DNA from: Acinetobacter sp. ANC 4173
Lineage (GTDB): Bacteria > Pseudomonadota > Gammaproteobacteria > Pseudomonadales > Moraxellaceae
Length of the DNA stretch: 64,000 bases
Reading direction: 5' to 3'
Assembly: GCF_004331255.1 (NCBI RefSeq)
Contig: NZ_SJOF01000003.1
Span: 62,001 to 126,000, forward strand
The notes under the pieces are model-generated. The model was not told the origin of the DNA, made no database searches, and saw nothing but the letters and a program-made list of their open reading frames with translations. This document shows positions 27,861 through 36,769 of the stretch, piece after piece. Each line of letters opens with the position of its first letter. Position 1 is the first letter of the stretch. The position numbers and the translations under genes were made by a program.

Positions 27861-30245
27861 TTATTTCAGGTGAGTCACCACAGCCACATAGGCTTTTTCA
27901 TACAGATCATAATCCATAAAACCATCGTGGTCTTTGCTTAACTTGGCAATCGATTGCTCAGAAAGTTTATTCTTACGATCATCGGCAAAGGCTTGACCCA
28001 ACACGGCTGCCGCACTTTTTAAGGTTGTGGTTTGCTCAGCATTCAGCTCATAGTCATCCTTAAATAACTCAATATAATAATCTGCAAAGACAGCTTGCGG
28101 CGTTTTATACTGCTGAATTCGCTTGTTCCATGCCTGATATTCTTTCGCACCTTCCGAAGCGTCCTGAACAATACGCGCAGCACGATAGCCCAACTCATCA
28201 AATTGGTCTGGCTCAAGCAATTTATGCTTGTCTTTGAGTGCATTTAAGCGTGTTAACGCTTTACCTTTCGGTTCTTCTAAACGGTCATTGAAACGGTAAG
28301 CGTAGACTTCTGCAATTTCATTTAATTCACTATTGCTATAGTGCTTCACCACTTCAGGACGGTTTGCAGACAGCATCAAAACGAATACGGATTGATAGGT
28401 TTTAATATAAGAACCCGTGTTCGCAAAGGTTTTTTCTGCCAAGTCCGACAACTGCTGATCAAAGCTCAAACGATCTGTCTGCTGCCCATCCACAGCACTT
28501 TCAGACATGCCTAACGATTTGGTAAAGCCTGTCACTACATTTTCTAGCATTGAGCCTTTGGTGACTTCCTCAACCGATTTGGCATCGCGTAACGCTTTTT
28601 TATCAATCGGGGTGGCATGTCCATAATTCGAAACCTGCATATCGACATGAATACCGAAATTACCAATCGTTTCATCAGCAAATTGTAATTGATACGCTAA
28701 ATCTACCGCGCGACCTTGATCATCCAGCGCAACATCAATCGTGACTGGCATAGCCTGTCCACTCTCTGCTAAAGCAGCCTGAATTTCAGGCTGATGCTTG
28801 ATCCATAGTGCTTTAAACGCTTGCACATCGGTCAATTTCTCGCTGACATACGGTTCAAAAATATGTTGTATCTCTTGCATCGCCAGCAAGTTTTTCTCAA
28901 GCGTAGAAGCAGAAGCCGTTGATTTCGTATTGTCTTGCACTGGTTGTAACAACTTGATGCCGTACATATCCTGACAGTAAGTCACATCACCTATTGCGAG
29001 ATGTTTTTTACTGCCCAACAGTGCGTCACACGCCTGCTCCGATAAAAGTTGACTTGATGATGCTGTAGCAACCGCACCCGTAGCAACATCTTCCGCAGCA
29101 GCCTCTTCAACGGCGTCTCCCTGTGCTTCGGCAACATCTTCCGTATTCTCAGCGGTGTCGGCTGCATCTTGCTCTGGATATAACAACTCATCCAAACGAT
29201 TGTTGATTAAGGTTGCAACACGCTCTGAAGATAAAGAAGCTTGTGTACTCACCGATGAACTACTTGCTGCAACCGCCGCTTCTGCCGCTTTTGCAGCCTC
29301 TTCTGCTGCTGTTGAAGCATCCTCACTGACAGCATCAGTTTCAACCAACCCCAAGACCTGCTGATTAAAGTACGGTTTATTGATTTGCTCAAAAGTATTC
29401 ATTTGCAGGATTAAACTGCCCAAATCACCTTGGTAGCGAATTTTGTTGCGGATGCCCTGTTGTTTTTCTGATGCTGAGACATGCACACGCTGTAACTGTT
29501 TAGTATCTGCCAGTACATAAGGCAAAGCATTCATCTGTTTCAGGTAATCGACCAGTTTAGGTACGTTGACACGATCAAATTCTTGCTTGTATTTTGAAAA
29601 ATCTAGATACGCATAAGATGCCTGACTGTCCTTATTGACCAAGTACGGCATGAAAGCGAAATAATTGGCATAGAACTTATAATTTTGAAAATCCACTACC
29701 ATTGGGAGCTTGGCTTCAACCAGTAGCGTTGGTTTTTGATATTTGGCCACCAGATTTAACGAGGCCATTTTGTCTCGATAATGTACCGAACCATCATAGC
29801 TAATTTTTAAATCATTAATAAAATTCATCAGACCAGCCGCAACACGCGCGGACGATGAATCCGAACCTTTACCGTAAGCATACGGGTTTTGTTCCGTAAC
29901 AATTGCCTCATACAAGGCCTGCTTTTCCTGTTTACTCAACGACAACTTTTGCTGTTTTAAGTACTGATCTAACTGCTTTTGAATGGCCGGGTTTAAATTC
30001 TGCGTTGAGTTCGAAGCTGATTGAGTGCTGGCAACTTTGCCTTTACTGGTATCGAACTGGAAACCCATGTTACCGCGATAATCGTAACTCGGATATTCAT
30101 ACATCGCATTGACGCCAGTGACCGCTTGTTGTTCCAAAGAGGTATTGGCCAAAGAAGATGCATTCGAATTGGATTTTATGACATGCTGAGAGCAACCGAC
30201 CATGCTCAAACTTAAAAGACAGCAACTTAAATATTTTAAACGCAT
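27861..30245 (-). CDS. Large lipoprotein of unknown function
   Basis: 794 residues. The N-terminus MRLKYLSCCLLSLSMVGC is a lipoprotein signal with Cys18 as the probable lipidated residue, so the protein is exported and anchored in a membrane. The mature part has two folded-looking regions (about 75-295 and 400-794) separated by an Ala/Glu/Ser-rich linker at about 298-398, including EEAAKAAEAAVAA. Two cysteines soon after the linker (CDALLG and TYCQDMYG) could form a disulfide. The C-terminus contains the helical segment DHDGFMDYDLYEKAYVAV. A good ribosome site (AAGGGG) precedes the start. I do not recognise a domain; homologues probably exist in related species. Confidence 0.85.
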   Translation of the reverse strand: MRLKYLSCCLLSLSMVGCSQHVIKSNSNASSLANTSLEQQAVTGVNAMYEYPSYDYRGNMGFQFDTSKGKVASTQSASNSTQNLNPAIQKQLDQYLKQQKLSLSKQEKQALYEAIVTEQNPYAYGKGSDSSSARVAAGLMNFINDLKISYDGSVHYRDKMASLNLVAKYQKPTLLVEAKLPMVVDFQNYKFYANYFAFMPYLVNKDSQASYAYLDFSKYKQEFDRVNVPKLVDYLKQMNALPYVLADTKQLQRVHVSASEKQQGIRNKIRYQGDLGSLILQMNTFEQINKPYFNQQVLGLVETDAVSEDASTAAEEAAKAAEAAVAASSSSVSTQASLSSERVATLINNRLDELLYPEQDAADTAENTEDVAEAQGDAVEEAAAEDVATGAVATASSSQLLSEQACDALLGSKKHLAIGDVTYCQDMYGIKLLQPVQDNTKSTASASTLEKNLLAMQEIQHIFEPYVSEKLTDVQAFKALWIKHQPEIQAALAESGQAMPVTIDVALDDQGRAVDLAYQLQFADETIGNFGIHVDMQVSNYGHATPIDKKALRDAKSVEEVTKGSMLENVVTGFTKSLGMSESAVDGQQTDRLSFDQQLSDLAEKTFANTGSYIKTYQSVFVLMLSANRPEVVKHYSNSELNEIAEVYAYRFNDRLEEPKGKALTRLNALKDKHKLLEPDQFDELGYRAARIVQDASEGAKEYQAWNKRIQQYKTPQAVFADYYIELFKDDYELNAEQTTTLKSAAAVLGQAFADDRKNKLSEQSIAKLSKDHDGFMDYDLYEKAYVAVVTHLK

Positions 30246-30486
30246 AGGTTTTTTTAAACCCCTTATTTATTTATACTTTAAGACATCAAGAAAATTGATT
30301 AAATGATCAAAAGACCGCAGATACTGTAGCAAAAAAATACAATATTTTGATAACAATTTTTACCTTAATTAGCCTTTCTGACATTTTTATTGGGCTACAC
30401 TATCAATGTATTTTTTATAACTAATGTGAATAATCAAATTATCGATTCAGATAATCCAAAACTATTTTTAAATTAGGATTAATATC

Positions 30487-32310
30487 ATGCCAGCATATAA
30501 AGCTCCTTTACATGACATTCGCTTTTTAATGAATGAAGTGTTTGACTACCCAGCACATTACAAAACTTTATCCAACGGCGAACTTGCTGATGCTGACACT
30601 GTAGACATGATTCTAGAAGGTGCAGCGGATTTCTGTGAAAACGTACTCTCTCCAATTAATCAATCTGGCGATGAAGAAGGCTGTCATTTTGACAATGGTG
30701 AAGTAAAAACCCCAAAAGGTTTTAAAGAAGCCTATGACCAATTTGTCCAAGGGGGTTGGCAAGGTTTGTCTTTCCCTGAAGAATTTGGCGGTCAGAATCT
30801 ACCACAATCATTAAACCTGATTAAATCGGAAATGATGGGGACAGCAAACTGGTCATTCCAAATGTACCCAGGCTTAAGTGTTGGCTGTATGAACACCATT
30901 TTACAGTTTGGTACAGATGAACAAAAAAATCTGTATATGCCAAACTTAGTGGCAGGGACATGGTCAGGCACCATGTGTTTAACCGAGCCACAATGTGGTA
31001 CAGATTTGGGGCAAGTAAAGACTAAGGCAGAACCAAATGCCGATGGCACTTATAGCATTTCAGGCACCAAAATCTTCATCTCTGCGGGCGAACAAGATTT
31101 AACGGAAAACATCATTCATATCGTGCTTGCGCGTCTTCCAGATGCGCCTGCTGGGACCAAAGGAATTTCTCTGTTCATTGTGCCTAAATTCTTGGTGAAT
31201 GAGGACAGCAGCCTAGGTGAACGCAATCCTGTAAGCTGTGGTTCAATTGAACATAAAATGGGGATTCGCGCCTCTGCAACCTCAGTGTTGAACTTTGACA
31301 ATGCTGTGGGTTATTTGATTGGTGAGCCAAACAAAGGCTTGCATGCCATGTTTACCTTTATGAATACTGCACGTATTGGTACAGCGATTCAAGGGATTGC
31401 ACATGCGGAACTGTCTTTCCAAGGCGCACTACCATATGCCAAAGAACGCATGTCGATGCGTGCCCTTTCAGGCAAGAAAGATCCTGAAAAAGTCGCTGAT
31501 GCCATCATTCACCATGCCGATGTCCGTCGCATGTTGTTGACTCAAAAAGCCATTGCTGAAGGCGGTCGTGCCATGATTTATCACGCTGCACAAATTGCCG
31601 ATAAAATGGCGGATGCCTTGACTCTGGGTGATACAGCCGCTTTTGAAGCAGCAGATGATCATTTAGGATTTTATACCCCAATTTTAAAAGGTTTTCTGAC
31701 CGAACTCGGCTTAGAAGCAGCCAACCATGGTATGCAAGTTTATGGTGGTCACGGTTATATTAAAGAATGGGGCATGGAGCAAATTGCACGTGATGCACGT
31801 ATTGCAACTTTGTATGAAGGTACCACAGGTGTTCAAGCACTCGATTTAATTGGTCGTAAAGTTTTACTGACCTCAAAAGGTAAAGTGATTCGTGACTATA
31901 CGGCTGAAATTTTGAAATTCTGTGGTCAACATGCACGCAACAAATACATGCGCCGTTTTGCGTGGGACTTAACCAAGCTTTGTGCACAGTGGAATACCTT
32001 GACTGTCCGCATTATGCTTGCAGCACGTAAAGACCGTGACATCGTATCAAGTGCTTCAGTAGACTTCCTCATGTTCTCGGGCTATGTGATGATGGCGTAC
32101 TTCTGGGCACAACAAGCGGCTGTGGCTTCTGCCAAACTTGCAGCGGGTGAAGGTCAAGAAACCCCTGAATTCTATAAAGCCAAAATCAAAGTTGCTGACT
32201 TCTACTTTGAACGTTTGTTACCTCGCACACAAGGTCATGCTGAAGCGATGGTCAACCCTTCACGCACCATGACCTCGTTAGCTGCGGAACATTTTAGTTT
32301 TGATTACTAA
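30487..32310 (+). CDS. Acyl-CoA dehydrogenase (large, DmdC/C-terminal-domain type)
   Basis: 607-residue FAD-dependent acyl-CoA dehydrogenase of the long subfamily with an additional C-terminal domain, which acts on fatty acyl-CoA or related thioesters. Seen are an N-terminal ACADH helical extension (MPAYKAPLHDIRFLMNEVF), the beta-domain signature CLTEPQCGTDLG with GTKIFISAGEQD, and the active-site segment YEGTTGVQALDLIGRK whose Glu is the catalytic base. MHGMQVYGGHGY is the usual motif preceding it in this family, here as NHGMQVYGGHGYIKEWG. Exact chain-length specificity is unknown. Start follows TTAGGATTAATATC. Single transcription unit with its own terminator. Confidence 0.92.
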   Translation: MPAYKAPLHDIRFLMNEVFDYPAHYKTLSNGELADADTVDMILEGAADFCENVLSPINQSGDEEGCHFDNGEVKTPKGFKEAYDQFVQGGWQGLSFPEEFGGQNLPQSLNLIKSEMMGTANWSFQMYPGLSVGCMNTILQFGTDEQKNLYMPNLVAGTWSGTMCLTEPQCGTDLGQVKTKAEPNADGTYSISGTKIFISAGEQDLTENIIHIVLARLPDAPAGTKGISLFIVPKFLVNEDSSLGERNPVSCGSIEHKMGIRASATSVLNFDNAVGYLIGEPNKGLHAMFTFMNTARIGTAIQGIAHAELSFQGALPYAKERMSMRALSGKKDPEKVADAIIHHADVRRMLLTQKAIAEGGRAMIYHAAQIADKMADALTLGDTAAFEAADDHLGFYTPILKGFLTELGLEAANHGMQVYGGHGYIKEWGMEQIARDARIATLYEGTTGVQALDLIGRKVLLTSKGKVIRDYTAEILKFCGQHARNKYMRRFAWDLTKLCAQWNTLTVRIMLAARKDRDIVSSASVDFLMFSGYVMMAYFWAQQAAVASAKLAAGEGQETPEFYKAKIKVADFYFERLLPRTQGHAEAMVNPSRTMTSLAAEHFSFDY

Positions 32311-32324
32311 GTCATGAATTTAAT

Positions 32325-32354
32325 AAAAAAGACCGCTAAGACGGTCTTTTTTTA
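32325..32354. terminator. Bidirectional terminator after the acyl-CoA dehydrogenase
   Basis: AGACCG / CGGTCT stem with flanking A6 and T7. The convergent acyltransferase gene ends in the T run (stop at 32352). Confidence 0.85.
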
Positions 32355-33287
32355 TAACAAGTATTTTAGTTTTTTATTCATTTTCAGCAATATTAATCCA
32401 GCAAAGATTGAACATGCCAATACAGCCAAACTAAATAAGGTTTGTTGATTTAAAAAATAGCCTTTTAAATGGTAAATAAAAAAAGGATGAATTAAAAAAA
32501 TGGCTGTCGATAAACTTGCCAACTCTTTATTTGTCCCCAGTATGTTTTTATTGAAAAAATATAGAAAAATAATTGGTGCGGCAATAAATAAGGAAAACAT
32601 CTGATCCAGGCTTTCCTTCCGACTAATGAAAAAATAATTCGAGAGTGATTCTACGATCACTAAAAAAACTACAACAATGACATGCCAAAGCTTGATCGTT
32701 ATTTTATTTTTAATTTTATCCTGACATTTATTCAGTAGAAAACCTAAAGTCAAAAAAGGGAAACTCACCAATAAAAAATTACGATGTACCGTGTATGTAT
32801 TTAATTCAGTATCTATTTGACCCTGAAATAAATGTAAATTACCAACTTGCTGAAGCATAACCCCAAACAAAAATAAAACAGCACTCCCAATAAAAAGCTT
32901 TTCCGCATTTATTGCTCTACAGAAATATAAAATAGAGCCACCCAACAACACGCCCTGAATATACCAAAGCACATAATAACCATTATACAAAACAGAACGA
33001 TTATAGGAAAAGCTTTGGGTCCACCATAGGGGTAAATAAAAAATCATCCAAACGGCATACAAAATAAAAATACGTTTCAGCCATGTTTTATATCTTTGGA
33101 GACTATTAATATAAACAAAATAATAGCCGGTAATGACTAAAAAAATAGGGACTGCTAGCCTAAATATTCCCTGCACGAAAACATGGCTTAAGAGTGTCGA
33201 TAGATCATAAAAAATACGGGTATGTAAAAAAACCACAGCAATTGCTAAAATGACTTTCAAAATATCAATCGATAAATTTCTTTCCAT
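32352..33287 (-). CDS. Acyltransferase-3 family membrane protein
   Basis: 311 residues, with about ten hydrophobic segments. The N-terminus RNLSIDILKVILAIAVVFLHTR matches the start of the Acyltransferase_3 (OafA/NodX/YrhL) family, with the conserved His in FLHTR; the segment with VPIFLVITGYYF is the second family landmark. Such proteins move acetyl or other acyl groups onto surface polysaccharides or small molecules. The gene is AT-richer than neighbours (many A/T third positions, Lys/Ile/Phe-rich), suggesting an accessory gene. It follows hemW on the same strand but is probably separate. Confidence 0.82.
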   Translation of the reverse strand: MERNLSIDILKVILAIAVVFLHTRIFYDLSTLLSHVFVQGIFRLAVPIFLVITGYYFVYINSLQRYKTWLKRIFILYAVWMIFYLPLWWTQSFSYNRSVLYNGYYVLWYIQGVLLGGSILYFCRAINAEKLFIGSAVLFLFGVMLQQVGNLHLFQGQIDTELNTYTVHRNFLLVSFPFLTLGFLLNKCQDKIKNKITIKLWHVIVVVFLVIVESLSNYFFISRKESLDQMFSLFIAAPIIFLYFFNKNILGTNKELASLSTAIFLIHPFFIYHLKGYFLNQQTLFSLAVLACSIFAGLILLKMNKKLKYLL

Positions 33288-33325
33288 TTTCTACTCATAC
33301 ACGTACATAAAGTTAAATTTTAAAA

Positions 33326-34525
33326 TCAAAGAAACTCTTCCAAGACCGAATTTAAGAATACATGCCCCTGCTCGGTACATGCCAAACGGTTTATATCATC
33401 CGACATCAATTTTCGACTGCGCAGTGAATCTAAAGTTTCAGCTAAACTGTTTAGATTCAAACCTGTACGCTGCGCATAATTTTCAGCAGCAACCCCATCA
33501 TTTAAACGCAACGCATTCATCATAAACTCAAACGGCAATTCATCTGCTTCAATCCGCTTAAACTGCACATGCTCCGCAGGGACTTTGGCTAAATAATCTT
33601 TCGGTAACCGAGTTTTTTGAAAACGGTATACCCCATCTGGCTGGGTAACTTTGGCATGGGCGCCTGCCCCAATCGCCAAGTAATCACCAAACTGCCAATA
33701 ATTCAAATTATGTGCCGAGGGTAATTCCTTACGCCATGCCGAAACTTCATAGTTAATAAAGCCTTGTGCTTTTAAATAGGCTTCACCTTGAACTTGAATC
33801 TCTTCCAGTACGTCATCTACAGGTAAAATCGGTTGGGTTCTAAAAAAAACGGTATTCGGTTCAATGGTCAATTGATACCATGAAATATGCGTTGCACCAT
33901 TTTCCACCGCCAGCTTTAAATCCAGTAAAGCCTGTTCTAAGGTTTGCTCTGGCAAACCATGCATTAAATCCACATTAATTCGCTGAAAGCCTGCATCACG
34001 CGCCAAACCAATCGCTGAAATCGCATCGGCATTGCTGTGAATTCGTCCCAACTTGGTTAAATGCTCGGTGTTAAAACTTTGTACCCCAATCGAGAGGCGA
34101 TTAATGCCTGCCGTCAAATAATCAGCAAAAGGATCATGCTCGACCGTACCTGGATTGGCTTCTAAAGTTATTTCACAATCGGCCTCAAAAGGCAGCAAGG
34201 CTTTTAACTGGCTAAATAGCCATTGATAACCTTGCGCAGAAATCAGCGAGGGCGTTCCACCGCCAATAAACACGCTATGAATGGCTCGACCTTGAGCGAA
34301 TTCAACTTGAGTCTTAAAGTCCTCAACCAAAGCCTGTAAATACTGTTGCTCCAAATCCAAAGACAGTTTGCCATCGGGTACTGCATGCGAGTTAAAATCG
34401 CAATACGGGCACTTACGCACACACCACGGCATGTGAATATATAAAGACAAGGGAATATTTGCAGGATGTAAATCAGCCAAGGAAAAGACTCTAAAGCACA
34501 GCGGTAATCTTGCATATTTTAACAT
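33326..34525 (-). CDS. hemW: Heme chaperone HemW (HemN-like radical SAM protein)
   Basis: 399-residue radical SAM protein that binds and delivers heme rather than oxidising coproporphyrinogen. The motif CVRKCPYCDFN (C35, C39, C42) lacks the fourth cysteine of HemN and has the Phe of HemW; GGGTPSLIS and the ANPGT motif follow. ATG 34525 (MLKYARLPLCF) gives the expected length; a further 48 in-frame residues upstream overlap the divergent YdcZ-type gene and look non-coding. It is a different gene from hemN at 23868-25238, but clearly paralogous. Confidence 0.92.
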   Translation of the reverse strand: MLKYARLPLCFRVFSLADLHPANIPLSLYIHMPWCVRKCPYCDFNSHAVPDGKLSLDLEQQYLQALVEDFKTQVEFAQGRAIHSVFIGGGTPSLISAQGYQWLFSQLKALLPFEADCEITLEANPGTVEHDPFADYLTAGINRLSIGVQSFNTEHLTKLGRIHSNADAISAIGLARDAGFQRINVDLMHGLPEQTLEQALLDLKLAVENGATHISWYQLTIEPNTVFFRTQPILPVDDVLEEIQVQGEAYLKAQGFINYEVSAWRKELPSAHNLNYWQFGDYLAIGAGAHAKVTQPDGVYRFQKTRLPKDYLAKVPAEHVQFKRIEADELPFEFMMNALRLNDGVAAENYAQRTGLNLNSLAETLDSLRSRKLMSDDINRLACTEQGHVFLNSVLEEFL

Positions 34526-34604
34526 GACTGCATCAAGACACTTATGAAATCTGTGTGTATTTGGATTAGACTGATAAAAAGACAAGAAGAATGAATGGTT
34601 TAAA

Positions 34605-35066
34605 ATGATGAAAATATCGAGCCAGTTGCTGTTTTTCTTACCGCTTGCATTCGGTATTGGGATTGCCATGACCTTTCAAACCGCAATTAACAGCCAATTA
34701 AGAGAACATTTGCATTCACCACTTCAAGCGGCGTTGTTGTCATTTACTGTAGGAACAATGGTCTTAGCCCTGTTGGTACTGTTTCAACCCGTGCCTAAAC
34801 CCAATTTACAAGATTTTTCCAGTATTCCTGGATACCTATGGCTGGGTGGATGCTTAGGGGTTTATGCCATCAGTATAAGCATCTATACTGCCCCTAAATT
34901 AGGTTTTCTCACGTTCTCAGGGTTGGTTATTTTTGGTCAAATCCTGACGTCAATGATTTTTGACCATTTGGGTCTACTTGGTACCGACAAAACGCCTGTG
35001 AATTGGCAGCGTTTACTTGGTGGCGTCGTAATTTTTATTGGTGTGCTTCTCACTTTACAACGCTAA
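34605..35066 (+). CDS. DMT-superfamily protein of the YdcZ (DUF606) family
   Basis: 153-residue integral membrane protein with five hydrophobic segments. Features typical of DMT_YdcZ (PF04657) are an early FQTAINSQLRE motif and the segment LWLGGCLGVYAIS, with a GLVIFGQILTSMIFDHLGLLG block near the C-terminus. Function of the family is unclear, presumed small-molecule export. Start ATG 34605 or 34608. It is 41 bases from the MATE pump gene and may be cotranscribed. Confidence 0.85.
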   Translation: MMKISSQLLFFLPLAFGIGIAMTFQTAINSQLREHLHSPLQAALLSFTVGTMVLALLVLFQPVPKPNLQDFSSIPGYLWLGGCLGVYAISISIYTAPKLGFLTFSGLVIFGQILTSMIFDHLGLLGTDKTPVNWQRLLGGVVIFIGVLLTLQR

Positions 35067-35107
35067 ATTTATTCTGACCAAGCACATAATGAAGATGAGT
35101 AATTTTT

Positions 35108-36457
35108 GTGTCGAATGTCATATCTACCCGCTATGAATTAAAACAACTTTTCCATTTGATGTTGCCTATTTTGATCACACAATTTGCCCAAGCTGGTTTG
35201 GGTCTGATTGATACCATTATGGCAGGACATTTATCTGCCACAGATTTGGCCGCCATTGCGGTCGGTGTGGGATTATGGATTCCTATCATGCTGCTATTTA
35301 GTGGCATTATGATTGCGACCACGCCACTGGTGGCAGAAGCCAAAGGTGCTCGTACACCTGAAAAAATTGCCACCATTGCCCGACAGTCCTTATGGGTCGC
35401 TTTTATTTTAGGAATGCTTGCAGGACTGATTTTACAGGTCATGCCCTTTTTACTACCGCTGTTTGGTGTACCTGAAAGCCTGCAACCCAAAGCCAGCCTG
35501 TTTTTACATGCGATTGGTTTTGGTATGCCTGCCGTGACCATGTATGCGGCGCTGCGGGGTTATTCCGAGGCTTTAGGTTATCCACGACCTGTAACCGCCA
35601 TTAGCCTTTTGGCTTTGGTCGTGCTGATTCCGTTGAACTTTGTGTTTATGTATGGCTTAGGACCTGTGCCCGAATTGGGCAGTGCAGGCTGTGGTTTTGC
35701 AACAGCCATTTTACAGTGGCTCATGTTCCTGACCCTTGCGACGTATATTTTTAAAAGTAGTGCATATAAGTCGACACCAGTCTTTGCCCTATGGGAAAAG
35801 ATAGACCCTTACTGGGTCAAACGTATTTTAAAATTGGGTTTACCGATTGGCTTAGCGATTTTCTTTGAAGTCAGTATTTTCAGTACCGCAGCCATTATTC
35901 TCAGTCCACTGGGCGATACCATTGTCGCCGCCCATCAAATTGCGATCTCGATTACCTCACAATTGTTTATGATTCCAATGTCCTTAGCCATTGCACTCAC
36001 CATCCGCGTAGGAACCTATTATGGTGAGAAGAACTGGGCAGCCATGCGCAAAGTCCAATATCTCGGACTGGCAACAGGAACTGTTTTGGCGCTGATGACC
36101 ATGTTGCTGCTCTGGGTGTTTCGCGCTGAAATTATTGCGATTTATACGTCGGACTACGATGTGGCACAAATTGCGATGTATTTGGTTTTGTTCGCAATTG
36201 CCTACCAACTTATGGATGCGTGGCAAGTCAGTGCCGCGGGGTGTTTACGTGGTATGCAAGACACCAAAGGTCCAATGTGGATTACCATGATTGCCTATTG
36301 GGTGGTGGCTTTCCCCGTGGGGATTTATTTGGCACGCTTTACCACCATGCAAGCAGCAGGCGTATGGGTCGGCTTGATTGTCGGTTTAAGTATTGCTTGT
36401 GTGCTGTTGCTCAGCCGTTTATATCTCAATAACCACCGTCTCAAACAGTCGGCTTAA
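35108..36457 (+). CDS. abeM: MATE-family multidrug efflux pump, AbeM-like
   Basis: 449-residue pump with twelve transmembrane helices that exports cationic drugs and dyes in exchange for H+ or Na+. The N-terminus, ELKQLFHLMLPILITQFAQ, and the later SLFLHAIG and YGLGPVPELGSAGCGFATAI segments closely resemble what I recall of Acinetobacter baumannii AbeM. MATE repeats ending in helices 6 and 12 are evident. The start is GTG 35108, giving MSNVISTRYELKQ; no upstream ATG fits. Any resistance role depends on expression and cannot be read from sequence. Confidence 0.9.
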   Translation: MSNVISTRYELKQLFHLMLPILITQFAQAGLGLIDTIMAGHLSATDLAAIAVGVGLWIPIMLLFSGIMIATTPLVAEAKGARTPEKIATIARQSLWVAFILGMLAGLILQVMPFLLPLFGVPESLQPKASLFLHAIGFGMPAVTMYAALRGYSEALGYPRPVTAISLLALVVLIPLNFVFMYGLGPVPELGSAGCGFATAILQWLMFLTLATYIFKSSAYKSTPVFALWEKIDPYWVKRILKLGLPIGLAIFFEVSIFSTAAIILSPLGDTIVAAHQIAISITSQLFMIPMSLAIALTIRVGTYYGEKNWAAMRKVQYLGLATGTVLALMTMLLLWVFRAEIIAIYTSDYDVAQIAMYLVLFAIAYQLMDAWQVSAAGCLRGMQDTKGPMWITMIAYWVVAFPVGIYLARFTTMQAAGVWVGLIVGLSIACVLLLSRLYLNNHRLKQSA

Positions 36458-36769
36458 TCAATGCCTGTATTCCCTTGTAGCTCGAATGCAAGGGAATACA
36501 CGCGCCTATTTTAGGCCTATCAATCTGTTGCTCCAATCAAAGTCGATACAGCTTTTCAATGTCCTATTGGTCTTTTTTCATCCCGTATTGCTGCCAAATG
36601 ATCCAATATATTTGAGCCTTAAATACACCACAACAACCATAAAAGTTGAAGGTTTGAAGCAAAAATCCAAATATATTCACGCATTTTTAACAATTTAAAA
36701 TAGGCAAACTTAGTTTTAACGCCTATGATCAAAAACACTCAAGATTAAGATCTTTCCGAGGTACACTGC
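36458..36769. other. Intergenic region abeM to UbiB-like gene
   Basis: 312 bases. It begins with a strong hairpin, TGTATTCCCTTG (36466-36477) with CAAGGGAATACA (36489-36500), followed by a smaller GCCTA/TAGGC hairpin, together the probable abeM 3' end. The remainder is AT-rich and should hold the next promoter; no gene seen. Confidence 0.5.
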
